Shown: positions 24,207 to 34,975, counted from the first letter of the stretch. The stretch is 64,000 nt of DNA from Timema cristinae (GCA_039000515.1 JBCFYV010011135.1:33261876-33325875), one strand, 5' to 3'. The notes: generated from the letters alone by a model not told the origin. Program-made: numbers and translations.

Positions 24207-24645
24207 AGGAACCTTATCTGACAACTAGAACAGTTACTATATTACAATGTTCATAGGAAGAACCTTATCTGACAACTAGAACAGTCACTACAGTCTAATG
24301 TTCATAGCAAGAACCTTATCCGACAGCTAGAACAGTTACTACAGTCCAATGTTCACAGGAAGAACCTTATCTGACAGCTAGAACAGTTACTACAGTCCAA
24401 TGTTCATAGGAAGAACCTTATCCGACAGCTAGAACAGTTACTACAGTCCAATGTTCATAGGAAGAACCTTATCCGACAGCTAGAACAGTTACTACAGTCC
24501 AATGTTCATAGGAGGAACCTTATCTGACAGCTAGAACAGTTACTACAGTCCAATGTTCATAGGAAGAACCTTATCCGACAGCTAGAACAGTTACTACAGT
24601 CTACTGTTCATAGTAAGAACCTTATCCGACAGCTAGAACAGTTAC
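24207..24645. repeat. 51-bp minisatellite in kinase intron, about 9 copies
   Basis: Same unit and orientation as 7688-8879. It begins 48 bp after the splice donor of the penultimate RSKR-like exon. Several copies carry the CCGACAG variant not seen in the other two arrays, so this array has evolved on its own for some time. Confidence 0.93.
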
Positions 24646-24790
24646 TAAACCTACTTTATAAGACTGTTTTTAAGAAAATCTGGAAAGGATTTGTTTGTTA
24701 TGCCAGGGCACTAATTAAAGTTTGGGTAGCGCTATCTAGTGCAACGTAAAATAATATTTTATTCTTAAGATGTTATTTCCTTCCTTGCAG

Positions 24791-24916
24791 TTTTCTCCCC
24801 GAAAGATACTGGAGTCTTATTTCCCCCAAGGGAGTCCATCTTCACCGTCACTTCCGTCCGTGTCTGATACCGCCCACGACTTTCAAGACTTTGACTCCAA
24901 CTTCAGAGAGTATTGA
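24791..24916 (+). CDS. RSKR: RSKR-like kinase, last exon: C-terminal tail
   Basis: The acceptor CCTTCCTTGCAG is strong. In phase 0 the exon reads FSPRKILESYFPQGS and on, ending HDFQDFDSNFREY and TGA at 24914-24916. The final D-F-x-D-F-D-x-x-F/L pattern matches the acidic D-D-F-D tail of RSKR and recalls the hydrophobic motif region of AGC kinases. Together with the previous exon this gives the last 115 residues of the protein. The intron between them (24159-24790) is mainly a 51-bp minisatellite. Confidence 0.78.
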   Translation, partial: FSPRKILESYFPQGSPSSPSLPSVSDTAHDFQDFDSNFREY

Positions 24917-24939
24917 GAAGACTCGGGTATGTAATGTTG

Positions 24940-25110
24940 AGCTTACAGGTTAAGTGTGAGGTCACTCAGTTGGGCCATCAAACTCAGTTTTCTAGACCAG
25001 ACCCGCGAGGCTGAGTTTTAACCCAATTTCAGACTCACCACTTTGTAGTAAAATCTGCAAGTGCTTGGAATTGGACCTGAGACTTTTGGATCTGTAGCCT
25101 TAGTCATGAA
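24940..25110 (-). mobile_element. SINE family D-like fragment in kinase 3' region
   Basis: CTCAGTTTTCTAGACCAGAC and the later TTGGACCTGAGACTTTTGG (B-box/head side) match family D loosely. It lies between the stop codon and the candidate poly(A) signal. Confidence 0.55.
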
Positions 25111-25257
25111 TAGTTTTTGTAATTGTACTTACCATTTCTTGTGTCAACTTAACGTAATAACAACTCGAGCCAAACATCTTCGTTCTCGAGTATGATCTGT
25201 GATATTTACTATTTGTAAAGTGATGATCTGTGAATGTTTACAGTTTTCAATTGATAT

Positions 25258-25263
25258 AATAAA
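25258..25263 (+). terminator. Candidate poly(A) signal of the RSKR-like gene
   Basis: AATAAA about 340 bases after the TGA. A SINE-like fragment (about 24940-25110) sits between stop and signal, so it would lie in the 3' untranslated region. Confidence 0.4.
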
Positions 25264-25264
25264 T

Positions 25265-26579
25265 ATTTATCACTTAACTTTTTTGATAAATTTAGCTTTC
25301 CTATTTTAGTTTAATTACTTCGTTTCAATGTCCGATCACGAGAACTGAATCTAAAGAGTAGACATTGGTCATAAAAGTAACAAAAATGAATTACTAAATA
25401 TCCCTGTTGATGTCACACACATAATGATTGGTTGGCTAGATCACGTGGTGTCCTTTACTTATACCAACTTGATGTATTTCTAGGTAAACAGAATGTTATG
25501 TGCCATCACGGCCTTCATTTAAAAACACGAGCGAATCTTTACTTTACGATACTTACTATTATCGATCCAGCATTAAAAGGTTATTGACCCACACTAATGA
25601 ACTCTAATATAGGGAACACATATCTTTACTTATAAATAACTGTCCTGACTGACTGATCATCATCGCCGACGCAACTATCAAGCTACAAGCATGAAATTCG
25701 ACTGTATATTAATTTTAGTAGCAAACAAGAAAGGATTTTAGAAAATTTCACCCCAAAGGTCAAATAGCGATGATAATAGTATGAAAGTCCGTCATTTTGA
25801 AAGTTACATAAACAAAATTTGATTTTGTATTGACGTAAACAAATAAATACGTGTTCAGGAATTTGGAAATTGTATTATAAGGAGAAAAAGGGGTGAAAGT
25901 TTGTATCGGACTTGCATTATTTTGATCTGAGTCAATAGGGTCATCAACAGCAACGTAAATTTTAAATTAATCTGTAAATACATAATTATGTATTTTTCGT
26001 ATTGTATATAATCACTTCCACGCAGCAAGCCGCGCAACAGCTATTATTATAATATATATATATTTGTGCTGCTAATAAAATGAGAGGGGAGAGTACAAAT
26101 TTAATTGATCGATGGCCCAGAGTTGTGTAATGGCGTCGTGAATGATCCACTCGCAAAGAAAGAGACACTGACTCATTTCTTGCTCACCTAAGTTTTATAA
26201 CCTAAAATTGTTTAAATGTATCTTAAAACTGAAAAAAAATCCCCAAATATAAAACTTTTTTTTAATCAAGTCAGCTAAAAATATATTTATATCTGGATCA
26301 TAGTAAAATTAAGTTTGTAATAAAAAAAATTGACCTGTCTTTTTTTTTATAAATATGTTTGTTAAGTTATTATCTTTTTGTTTTTAGGATGTTGGTGATA
26401 TCAGTTACCTGTCGAGAACAGAGATTGTATTTACATTCCTCGATCATTGAAGTGATTTGTTTAGTATGATGTATATGTCTATGTTTACTTGTTTGTGATT
26501 GCTTAGAGATGTATATTATACAATTTTATATATTTTTTGTATGTTTTATATTTAGTAAATTTAAAAAGAAGCTATTCTC
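25265..26579. other. AT-rich, no gene seen
   Basis: Contains the inverted element 25627-26045; otherwise only short frames. Confidence 0.5.
25627..26045 (-). mobile_element. Second, inverted copy of the 9396 element
   Basis: Complement pattern: ACTTATAAATAACTGTCCTG, ACTGACTGATCATCATCGC, GGGTGAAAGTTTGTATCGGA, ending CACGCAGCAAGCCGCGCAAC. Located 3' of the kinase gene. Confidence 0.75.
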
Positions 26580-27100
26580 TTTCTTGGTCATTTATGTCTG
26601 CTATCAACAATGCTGTAACTATCTTTTCTTGTTCATTGTCTATGTCCGCTATCAACAATGTGTAACTATTCTCTTTTCTTGGTTCATTGTTTTATGTCCG
26701 CTATCAACAATGGCTGTAACCTATTCTCTTTTCTTGGTTCATTGTTTTATGTCCGCTGTCAACAATGGCTGTAACCTATTCTCTTTTCTTGGTTCATTGT
26801 TTTATGTCCGCTATCAACAATGGCTGTAACCTATTCTCTTTTCTTGGTTCATTGTTTTATGTCCGCTATCAACAATGGCTGTAACCTATTCTCTTTTCTT
26901 GGTTCATTGTTTTATGCCCGCTATCAACAATGGCTGTAACTATTCTCTTTCTTGTTCATTGTTTTATGCCGCTATCACAATGCTGAACCTATTCTCTTTT
27001 CTTGGTTCATTGTTTTATGTCCGCTATCAACAATGGCTGTAACCTATTCTCTTTTCTTGGTTCATTGTTTTATGTCCGCTATCAACAATGGCTGTATTCG
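26580..27100. repeat. Minisatellite, 55-bp unit, about 9-10 copies
   Basis: Core TTCATTGTTTTATGTCCGCT, then ATCAACAATGGCTGTAACCT. Copies in 26590-26680 and 26940-27000 lose single bases repeatedly, while the central copies are clean. Confidence 0.92.
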
Positions 27101-28483
27101 AATTCTCCACTTATGCATCATCGCCTTCCAATGTTTCCTTGTCAGTCGCAACCGCAAGGATGCGAATGTGGATCCATCTGAAATGTCACCAAGGACTCCG
27201 TTGCAACCTTCGCACGTCCTTGAAATTTCTTGAATCTAAAGGCAATTTTATTCAGGCGTTTTGTGATGGGCGTCCTGGTTGTTTGCGTTTATATAAGCGA
27301 CATAAAAAGAGCGAGAGGAAATAAAAAAAATGGAGCCCAGGGTTGCCAATCTTTTCTTGTCTACCACTTGTGATGGATCTGTTTGTATTAGGGGTGACAT
27401 AGAATGAAAAACATTGATGTTCAACATCGATACGAGGAAAAAATTGATGTTTTATAACCAAAAACATCGATAGTTTTTTTTTTTAAGCAACATCCAAGAC
27501 ACACACTTGATCGATCAGCAAACATCGATAGCATGAATATCGAACCGTCAACATGCGATGTTCGATATCCATCTCTAGTTTGTAGTTGCCATTTCAGGAA
27601 CAAATAAATGATAGACAAATAGATAGATAATAAATAATAATAATAATAATTAGCACCGCGTCTTACTACCCGTTCGGGTTATACGCTTTAAGTACTAATT
27701 ACGCTAATGGATTAGGAATTTGGAGGTTGAATTATAGGAAGTGAACCCGCATTTGCGCGGAAGGAGAGTGGAAAACCATTTAGGAAAAACCACTCCCAGT
27801 TCACCCAACCAAGATTCGAACCTCAATCTCCCCGTCCTCAGGAGTCGAGCTCAAAGCGACAAGCGCGTTAGCCAACTACGCCACCGAGGTGGGTAATAGA
27901 TAGATACTTAACCACAAATAATAAACACACTCACTACCCTCTACAGAAGTACACTGATACTAGGACTGAAATACACTGAGGTGTAGATGTTAGTTACTCT
28001 GCGATCGCGCCAACATGGCGACACAAAATCTGACGCCTGTATTAAAATGCCCCACTGAATATAATTTATCTTAGATCGTCTTACATAATTTTTGAAGTGG
28101 TGTTCTCTAGATTATGGCAAAACACATTTATCAGATTGCGACAACGGCACGAATAATGCGCATAAAAGGGCCCTAAGGATGGAAGCAATATGTTGCAGGG
28201 TTTCACTGTCAGATATTTGATTTTCTTGTTTTGGTGCCTCCCCCTTTAAAACTGTATTGACAGGCGTGTTATCATTATATAAATTTAAATGTCATGATAA
28301 AAGAAGTCCCTGAAAATCTGCAAGTATGAAGTATGCTAAGTAAATCCATGTTCTATTTTAAAGTACTATAACATGTTTATTAACTTTTAGGTATAAACAA
28401 ACCGATAAAAAATAAGTGAAAATGGTGTCAAATCTTAAAAACCCCTATTCTTTTTCATTAAGGCTGGTAGATGGTGCTACCCG
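27101..28483. other. No gene; cluster of AACATCGATA-type motifs at 27410-27560
   Basis: A 78-codon plus frame (27088-27324) has no recognised domain. ACATCGAT or its complement occurs about five times within 150 bp. The family B SINE at 27640-27893 is listed separately. Confidence 0.4.
27640..27893 (-). mobile_element. SINE family B, well preserved
   Basis: Complement of the tail, body (GAACCCGCATTTGCGCGG, GGAAAACCATTTAGGAAAAA), B box complement AAGATTCGAACCTC, and head complement GCGTTAGCCAACTACGCCAC, i.e. a tRNA-like A box TGGCGTAGTTGGC. Flanks share AATAGATAGATA (27618 and 27894 areas). Confidence 0.85.
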
Positions 28484-28565
28484 CCTCATTGGCATAGTTG
28501 GCTAACGCGCTGTTTGTCGATAATCCATCAAATCTGCGGGTGTAGAATCGACTGCCTGGTATCTC
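28484..28565 (+). mobile_element. SINE family B head fragment
   Basis: CATTGGCATAGTTGGCTAAC is the A-box region; the copy breaks off after the B-box region (GTGTAGAATCGACTG). It lies just before the 54-bp minisatellite. Confidence 0.6.
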
Positions 28566-28654
28566 AGGCCTACATGTGATGCGGTGCATCATGTACCACA
28601 TTATGAAGCGGTTCTTTGGATTTTGTTCTCCACTTTCACGTGCAGAGCGACAGT

Positions 28655-29625
28655 AGCAACCAATAATAGCATGTTAAAATGTAGGTGTGAAATCATAAAG
28701 GACGAACTTACAACCAATAATAGCATGTTAAAATGTAGGTGTGAAATCATAAAGGATGAACTTACAACCAATAATAGTATGTTAAAATGGAGGTGTGAAA
28801 TCATAAAGGACAAACTTACAACCAATAATAGCATGTTAAAATCTAGGTGTGAAATCATAAAGGACGAACTTACAACCAATAATAGTATGTTAAAATGGAG
28901 GTGTGAAATCATAAAGGACGAACTTACAACCAATAATAGCATGTTAAAATCTAGGTGTGAAATCATAAAGGACAAACTTACAACCAATAATAGCATGTTA
29001 AAATGTAGGTGTGAAATCATAAAGGACGAACTTACAACCAATAATAGCATGTTAAAATGGAGGTGTGAAATCATAAAGGACGAACTTACAACCAATAATA
29101 GCATGTTAAAATCTAGGTGTGAAATCATAAAGGATGAACTTACAACCAATAATAGCATGTTAAAATCTAGGTGTGAAATCATAAAGGACGAACTTACAAC
29201 CAATAATAGCATGTTAAAATGGAGGTGTGAAATCATAAAGGACGAACTTACAACCAATAATAGCATGTTAAAATGTAGGTGTGAAATCATAAAGGACGAA
29301 CTTACAACCAATAATAGCATGTTAAAATGTAGGTGTGAAATCATAAAGGATGAACTTACAACCAATAATAGCATGTTAAAATGTAGGTGTGAAATCATAA
29401 AGGATGAACTTACAACCAATAATAGCATGTTAAAATGTAGGTGTGAAATCATAAAGGACGAACTTACAACCAATAATAGCATGTTAAAATGTAGGTGTGA
29501 AATCATAAAGGACGAACTTACAACCAATAATAGCATGTTAAAATGTAGGTGTGAAATCATAAAGGACGAACTTACAACCAATAATAGCATGTTAAAATGG
29601 AAATGGAGGTGTAAAATCATAAAGG
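28655..29625. repeat. Minisatellite, 54-bp unit, about 18 copies, open on both strands
   Basis: Core ACCAATAATAGCATGTTAAA. The 18-codon unit is stop-free on the plus strand (unit TTNNSMLKCRCEIIKDEL; frame 28584-29657) and on the minus strand (unit HFNMLLLVVSSSFMISHL; frame 28601-29647). Few substitutions, mostly GTAGG/GGAGG/CTAGG and GACGAA/GATGAA. No signal of a real gene on either strand, but translation cannot be excluded. Confidence 0.93.
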
Positions 29626-29657
29626 ACGAACTTAGAGCCAATTTCACAGAGTTTTGA

Positions 29658-30244
29658 GTTAATAAAACGGGTCATTTTCTACTGTTGTGGCCGCTCAGTG
29701 TTAACATTGTTTGTTTTTTGTTGTTGTTTTTGCGTCGAGGATGGGTAGTAAAAGTTCAACACAGCAGATCTGATATTCGACCTCAAGGTGGGGGGGAGGG
29801 GGGCTCCCCACATCTTTCAGAAGCCTCTGGCAGGTGATGACTCCCCATAACTCCTTAGTTGTAGGGACAGCATATGGACACCTGCCGCCTAATCGTGGAC
29901 CGCCAGATCTCAGCCAGCATTCACAGGCCGCACGGTCCACACTAGCGCCGCTCTTCATACCATGTCCGAGATTCGTCCACCCGTTTCCCAGGCTCCCACA
30001 CAAGACTCTAAGAGCAGTCACTTGCAGGACACCAGTGCCCCATTTCATGCTTCCGTCTCATCTCCCGGAAGCTCTCCATCCAATCGCGTGCAGAAGAATG
30101 AAAAAAGGTGGCAGAAGACAAAGGAAAAAAAAGGAGTTCTGTGAGCTGCGCACACAAAAGAATTATGTTAACGTTTATCAATTAATAATACACATGTCCA
30201 CAACCTAAGTTACCTTCAAGGACTTACAACTCATATTTACATAC
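29658..30244. other. Possible 3' region of the Gypsy element; no intact gene
   Basis: GC-richer than the surroundings, directly beyond the integrase end. It may contain the 3' non-coding part or LTR of the element, but I see no matching LTR at the other side. Reading frames on both strands (29701-30048 minus, 29834-30208 plus) have no recognised domain. Confidence 0.3.
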
Positions 30245-30451
30245 TTACATATCCTTAGGGACTCTTGAACTGGTGCTCTTCAGATGACTGACACGGGCTC
30301 GTCTAGTAACAGTTATGTCGGCTACTTGCTTGAGGAAGACCGTTACAGGGGTTAAGAACTTATCCACCTTCCATGGTCCACTCCACCTCGGGCACAGCTT
30401 AGCAGACCTCTTATCAACCGCGGAACACAAGGGGAATTCTCTGCAGAGCAC
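30245..30451 (-). pseudogene. Gypsy integrase C-terminal fragment
   Basis: Reads SAVDKRSAKLCPRWSGPWKV then FLTPVTVFLKQVAD and RRARVSHLK, the A-K-L-x-P-R-W/Y-x-G-P-W/F-x-V segment and R-R-A-H-V-S-H-L-K end typical of Gypsy integrase C-termini. Confidence 0.8.
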
Positions 30452-30610
30452 GTGCTCGCTTATCTTAAATGGAACCGGAAGTCTACCTTTATTGTATTGA
30501 TTAGCAACCCTTATCTGAGCTCTTCTAAGATGGCCCAGGGCGTGCTTACACCTATCCTCATGGGGAGGTGACCAACGTCCCAGATAGTAAGGAGGGGGTG
30601 GTTCGATTCT

Positions 30611-30992
30611 CTACCCAGAAACACAAGAGGCGAGCGGACATCCTACGGATTCGTGAAAGGCGGAGCTAAATGCTGAATTAAGGAAATCCATTTCCTGATC
30701 CCACCGATTCTGAGCCTGGTTATGAAATATAGTCAGGGCTACTACCAAATTCCTATTGAAACGCTCTACATGGTTTGGTGACGTGTTTGAAGCCCCAAAT
30801 AAAACACATGTCCATAAACAAGGTAGACCTGAAGCAGGGTCCATTATCGCTTACAATTATGCGGGGCGCACCAAAAAGGGACCAAACGCGCCTACACAGG
30901 GCGGCGTTGACCGTGGTGGTCGCTTTCATATTAGGCAGAAGGATCAGAACGACAAACTTCGAAAAGGCGTCAACAAGAACAACAAAATGCAC
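30611..30992 (-). pseudogene. Gypsy integrase catalytic-core fragments (two frames)
   Basis: One frame (30753-30992) reads HFVVLVDAFSKFVVL then APRIIVSDNGPCFRS, the D and D-N-G parts of the DDE core. The frame shifted at about 30770 continues FNRNLVVALTIFHNQAQNRW. The frameshift shows the copy is dead. Confidence 0.8.
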
Positions 30993-31134
30993 GTGTTACC
31001 CAAGGTTGAACGGGTAATCGGCTCTACATAATACACCAAAAACTTTATCCCAGGGCCGTTGGGCAACATCGGCCGAATGGAACCCAACTCTGAAATTCTG
31101 GGCAGGTTTAGCGTTCTGGCAATCATCACAGCGG

Positions 31135-31383
31135 CTAACCCACTCCCTGACGCAACATCAGCCGAATGGAACCCAACTCTGGAATTCTGGGGGGTTTAGC
31201 GTTCTGGCAATCTTCACAGCGGCTAACCCACCCCCTGACGTCGTTATATAGCCCGGGCCAGAAGAACTCTCGTGACACTTTCTTCACAGTTTTCAGTATG
31301 CCCAAATGACCACCAAGCACGGAGTTATGAAAGTACCGTAACAACATGGGGCCCCACCACCTTCCTAACTCTCCCTTTAACAT
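31135..31383 (-). pseudogene. Gypsy integrase HHCC zinc-domain fragment
   Basis: Reads LLRYFHNSVLGGHLGILKTV, then FFWPGLYNDVRGWVSRCEDC, the H-x-x-x-x-G-H and C-x-x-C zinc-binding pattern of retroelement integrase. The 3' end of this fragment is tandemly duplicated in DNA (two ~90-bp copies between about 31060 and 31240). Confidence 0.85.
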
Positions 31384-31714
31384 TAGATATCACAAGGAGG
31401 TCTCTAAACATGGAATATAGTCCTACTTTCTCTCCTTTACGAATCCTCTCCCTGAAGCCGATGCACCAGGGGTCATTATTACCCTGATGATCCCTGATCG
31501 CTACGAAGAACTCAGGAATGTACCGAATTACAAATGACACGGGGTTACCATCCCTTGACTCTAATGGTCCATAATCCGCCGTCATGCGAGACAAGGCATC
31601 TGCGGTTGCATTTAATTTCCCCGAAATGTGGTGGGTAGAAAACTTAAATCTGGATAATCTCCACCACACCACCTCCCAACTTTGCCCAACTGTCTGGGAT
31701 GGTTCCACATTCAC
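31325..31714 (-). pseudogene. Gypsy RNase H end and integrase linker fragment
   Basis: Overlaps the previous frame by four bases, indicating a frameshift. It reads FSTHHISGKLNATADALSRM, matching the I-x-G-K-x-N-x-x-A-D-A-L-S-R motif that ends RNase H in Ty3/Gypsy elements, then about 80 residues of poorly conserved linker. Confidence 0.85.
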
Positions 31715-32178
31715 GCTAATGCCTGATTATCGGTGTACAGTTCAAACTCCCTTTGCTCCAAATGGTCCGCGAACCGCTCAACGGCCGTGACACAGGCGAG
31801 ACATTCTTTATCGTAGGCACTGTACTTACTCTCGGCCTCTGAGAGTGTCCGACTGGCGAACGCTACCGGTCTTACACCCTCAGAAGTCCTCTGGGACAGC
31901 ACAGCACCTAGGGCTACCGCAGATGCGTCAACATGGAGGAGAAAAGACGATGAAAAATCGGGCATATGTAACACTTCCGGGGAGATCAGCTTTTTTTTAA
32001 AAAAAAGATTAAATACACTAGATTTCTCTGCACCCCAACAAAATATAACTCCCTTCTTTTTTAATGAATTCAAAGGCGCCGCTATATCAGCAAAAGAGGG
32101 GATAAATCTCGCGTAATAAGCGCACATCCCAATAAATCTCATTACGCCCTTAAGGTTTTTTTTTGGTGGGATAATCAA
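31711..32178 (-). pseudogene. Gypsy RT connection and RNase H fragment
   Basis: Open for 155 codons. It starts IIPPKKNLKGVMRFIGMCAY (end of the RT thumb), then reads SFADIAAPLNSLKKKG, and later FLLHVDASAVALGAVLSQ (RNase H first Asp strand), RPVAFASRTLS and YSAYDKECLACV. These are the standard RNase H hallmarks of Ty3/Gypsy pol. A poly-Lys/Phe stretch near 31990-32010 looks like indel damage. Confidence 0.85.
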
Positions 32179-32792
32179 TAATAGAGCGGATGCGCTCGGG
32201 ATCTATAAGCAAGTTCCCCGAGGAAATTACATAACCAAGATATTTGCCCACGTCACTTTATCGGGATTGACCGTGAGACCCACACTACGTAGACGACTTA
32301 ATACCTCTTCTAAATGTTTTACGTGGTCATCTAGAGAGTCACTATATACGCAAATGTTGTCTAAATAATTGAAAACCTACTTGAATTTAATGTCAGATAG
32401 TACATGATCAAGGACTGACTTAACGCTTGCCCCCCCCAATGCTGCAACCCAGGGGGACACGATTGAATTCATTTTGTTTCCAAGGGGTGACGAAAGTGTG
32501 TACTTTTAAAAATATTCTACTAAGGCACACTGCAGGAAGCTAGCGTTAAGTTCGATCAAACTAAATATCTTAACCCTACCTAGATGTTGTAAGACTGATT
32601 CTATGCTTGGCATAGGATAAGGATCGAACTGTATCTTCTTGTTGATCTTACGATAATCTACAATGAGTCTGTAACCTTCATCCCCCTTTTAGGGAGTTGT
32701 ATTAATACGACAGGAGTTACAGGACAGTGAATCACAGTCTGTCGCCATTTAGTAATAGTTTTCACTAATCCCTTTCTTTGAGAGGTTGAAAC

Positions 32793-32966
32793 TAAAAAAA
32801 AAAAATTAGACTAGTTTATTAGGGATAAGGAAGGTTGAATATAAAGGAAGTGTACTCATGTTTTCCTGGAGGGAGAGTGGATATCCATTTATAAAAAACA
32901 ACCCCCGGTACAATCCACCCGGTCTATTACGATAGTGACACCTTATACAAAGTGGTCACCAAAGTG
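32793..32966 (-). mobile_element. SINE family B, diverged partial copy
   Basis: Body features GAAGTGTACTCATG, GAGAGTGGATATCCATTTAT and head-end ACCAAAGTGG, next to the start of the Gypsy RT remnant. Confidence 0.6.
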
Positions 32967-34129
32967 GAGGAAATAAAACAAAAAAGTTTAAAAGGCTACA
33001 TTAAATATTTATTTTAAATAAATACATAATAACAAATAAATAATATCTTAGATATATTAATATATGTCACAATTTTGTGTCTATATAAAAATAAAAGAAT
33101 GGAAACATTTTATACCTTTTTAGATATAAAACAAATTATAGCTAAGACTAAAATTAAATTCAAACTAGTAACTTCTCTTTCAACATGACTTAAATAATTA
33201 TTATATAGCGCTGACATAACAAAAAATTAACAAATTTTCATAGTAAGCGTCTTATCAGCGAGCTAAAAAAGTGTCTAGATCTACATTAATAAATTCATAC
33301 GTCAAGTCATGTGATCCGCAGCTATCACTTTTAATAGATATTATCAATATATAAAGCTATAATAATATAGTAACTATATAACTATAATAATATACTAAAA
33401 TATTTTATCACTGTTGACTACAAACTAATAAGTTTGTATTTTCTAAAAGGTCTTGCAATATTTTAATTTCACTCTGGAATATTTTCAAACATTTAGAATG
33501 TTAAAGTCGAAGAAAATGTATGTATAGCCTACCTTTTGACTTTTAGAATGTTTGTGCCACTAAGTCTTAACTCATTAACAACTCTATAAAATATTAGTTT
33601 ACAAACAAAACATTTATACTATATAAATATAAAATACATTCTATTAATTCAAACATCATAAAATATATAAATATATATATTATATATTTTTTTTTTTTCA
33701 AATCGGAAAGATTAAAAGAATACTCTATTCCCCAACTTCTGCGTCTAACATTTAATTTAAAATCTCGCACTCAAATTTGAATTGTAAAAATCCACAATTT
33801 TAGTAAAAAAAAAAATTGTTTAGGAAATTATCATCATGGCTGAAATATATTTCTTATTAAAAGTTTGGCATCTTTTCTCAATTTTAATACAAATCAATAC
33901 ATTCAATTTTAAATTCAAGATAGATTTTTTTTTAATTTGAATCTCTCGGATACTCAAGAATTCTTGTGTATCATCTTTACTATAAGAGAAAACTATAAAC
34001 GAGGAGAAAAGAAGAAATTGGTAAAGAATGATGGGACACATAGATAGGAACATGTAACAGAATAACATAAAGGACAAACACAGGAAAAGGACATTGGGTG
34101 CAAATATATACTATTACCATTATTATTAC
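32967..34129. other. Very AT-rich, no gene seen
   Basis: Long A/T runs and TATA repeats (33660-33690). It lies 3' of the PRDM9-like gene. Confidence 0.5.
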
Positions 34130-34591
34130 CACTTTCCATTTTCTACCTTTTGTGGTTATTTGTTTCCTTTTTAGGAAGTTGCGTTGCACGTTTCCCCACT
34201 CCTCCCCGATGAGTTCGATAGAATGAACTAGTCGGGAAACGGGGGTGACGATCATTTTCATTAAGAGACAACCATTCATTACCTCTTTGTCCAATGGCAG
34301 CAGTGTAAAGTGTGAACTGTGTCTTTTTTTCATTGTAAGAACCATATTGTGCTCTACCCTTTTATGTTTTCTATACACCTTTTCTATATGTATGAAATAA
34401 AGTGCATTGAGCAAAAACAATTGGTAATAAATAAAATAATAGAATACTAGGAAAATGATAGAGTACAAATAAAAGTAAAAACATAACACACATATACACT
34501 TCAATATTTCATGCTATTATAACATTTCCTTTATCCTTCTTTATGAAATTATATTGAATGTGTGGGGTAAATATGTGTAATGTTTTTTACT

Positions 34592-34597
34592 TTTATT
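34592..34597 (-). terminator. Candidate poly(A) signal of the PRDM9-like gene
   Basis: AATAAA on the minus strand, about 250 bases past the TAG at 34848 and about 205 bases past the TAA that closes the shifted third finger. It is the first clear signal after the finger exon. Hexamers are frequent in AT-rich DNA, so confidence is moderate. Confidence 0.4.
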
Positions 34598-34689
34598 TGC
34601 GTTATTAGGTAATGAAGTATGTATGTGTATTAGGTATGTGTGTTGTTACACATACTACAGGAGTGTGGTGTGTGTAAGGACAGCCGCTG

Positions 34690-34975
34690 TTAGCTGACTT
34701 TTCTTTAGGTTGGCACAGACGCGAGGTATCTGATACGGGTGGATATCTTTTTGGAAACTGTTGCCTCCACATAGGACACTGCCGTAAGGCCTGATGCTAC
34801 CTTATGTGAATACGGACTCATGTAGTCGATGTGACTTGACTAGATGACTATTTTGTGCAAACTTCGCTTTGCACTCTAAACACTGATAAGGCCTCTCCCT
34901 GTGTGAATACGGCTGTGTTGACTAGAGTACATATCTTCTGAACTTCTGCCCACACTCCAAACATTGATAAGGCCT
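34690..34975 (-). pseudogene. Decayed zinc-finger repeats downstream of the last intact finger
   Basis: In the alternative frame from 34975 one reads [17 protein letters not shown] and then a TAG at 34922-34924. A one-base-shifted frame then gives [10 protein letters not shown], the His pair and linker of the same finger. A third frame from about 34894 reads [20 protein letters not shown] and on to HRLHE, ending TAA at 34802-34804, with abnormal C-to-H spacing. A fourth, badly eroded unit (RPYGSVLCGG) follows to about 34700. These are tandem finger units with several indels. Either the array is decaying or the consensus has base errors. Confidence 0.75.

Larger units (their letters stand above)
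30245..32790 (-). mobile_element. Decayed Ty3/Gypsy-type retrotransposon pol region
   Basis: Reading 5' to 3' on the minus strand: a broken reverse transcriptase from about 32790 (FDPYPMPSIESV-like and Y-L-G-Y/H-V-like motifs with stops), the RT connection and RNase H (31711-32178), an RNase H end and linker (31325-31714), the HHCC integrase zinc domain (31135-31383), the integrase core (30611-30992) and a C-terminal integrase segment (30245-30451). Domain order RT-RNaseH-INT is that of Ty3/Gypsy. Frameshifts and stops separate each piece. No clear pair of LTRs was found. It lies between the kinase gene and the PRDM9-like gene. Confidence 0.85.

Noticed and set aside
28584..29657. 357-codon plus-strand and 348-codon minus-strand frames as genes
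   Set aside because: Both cover the same 54-bp array and start or end just outside it; openness follows from the unit.
30315..31031. Plus-strand frames 30315-30500 and 30756-31031
   Set aside because: Antisense shadows of the integrase fragments.
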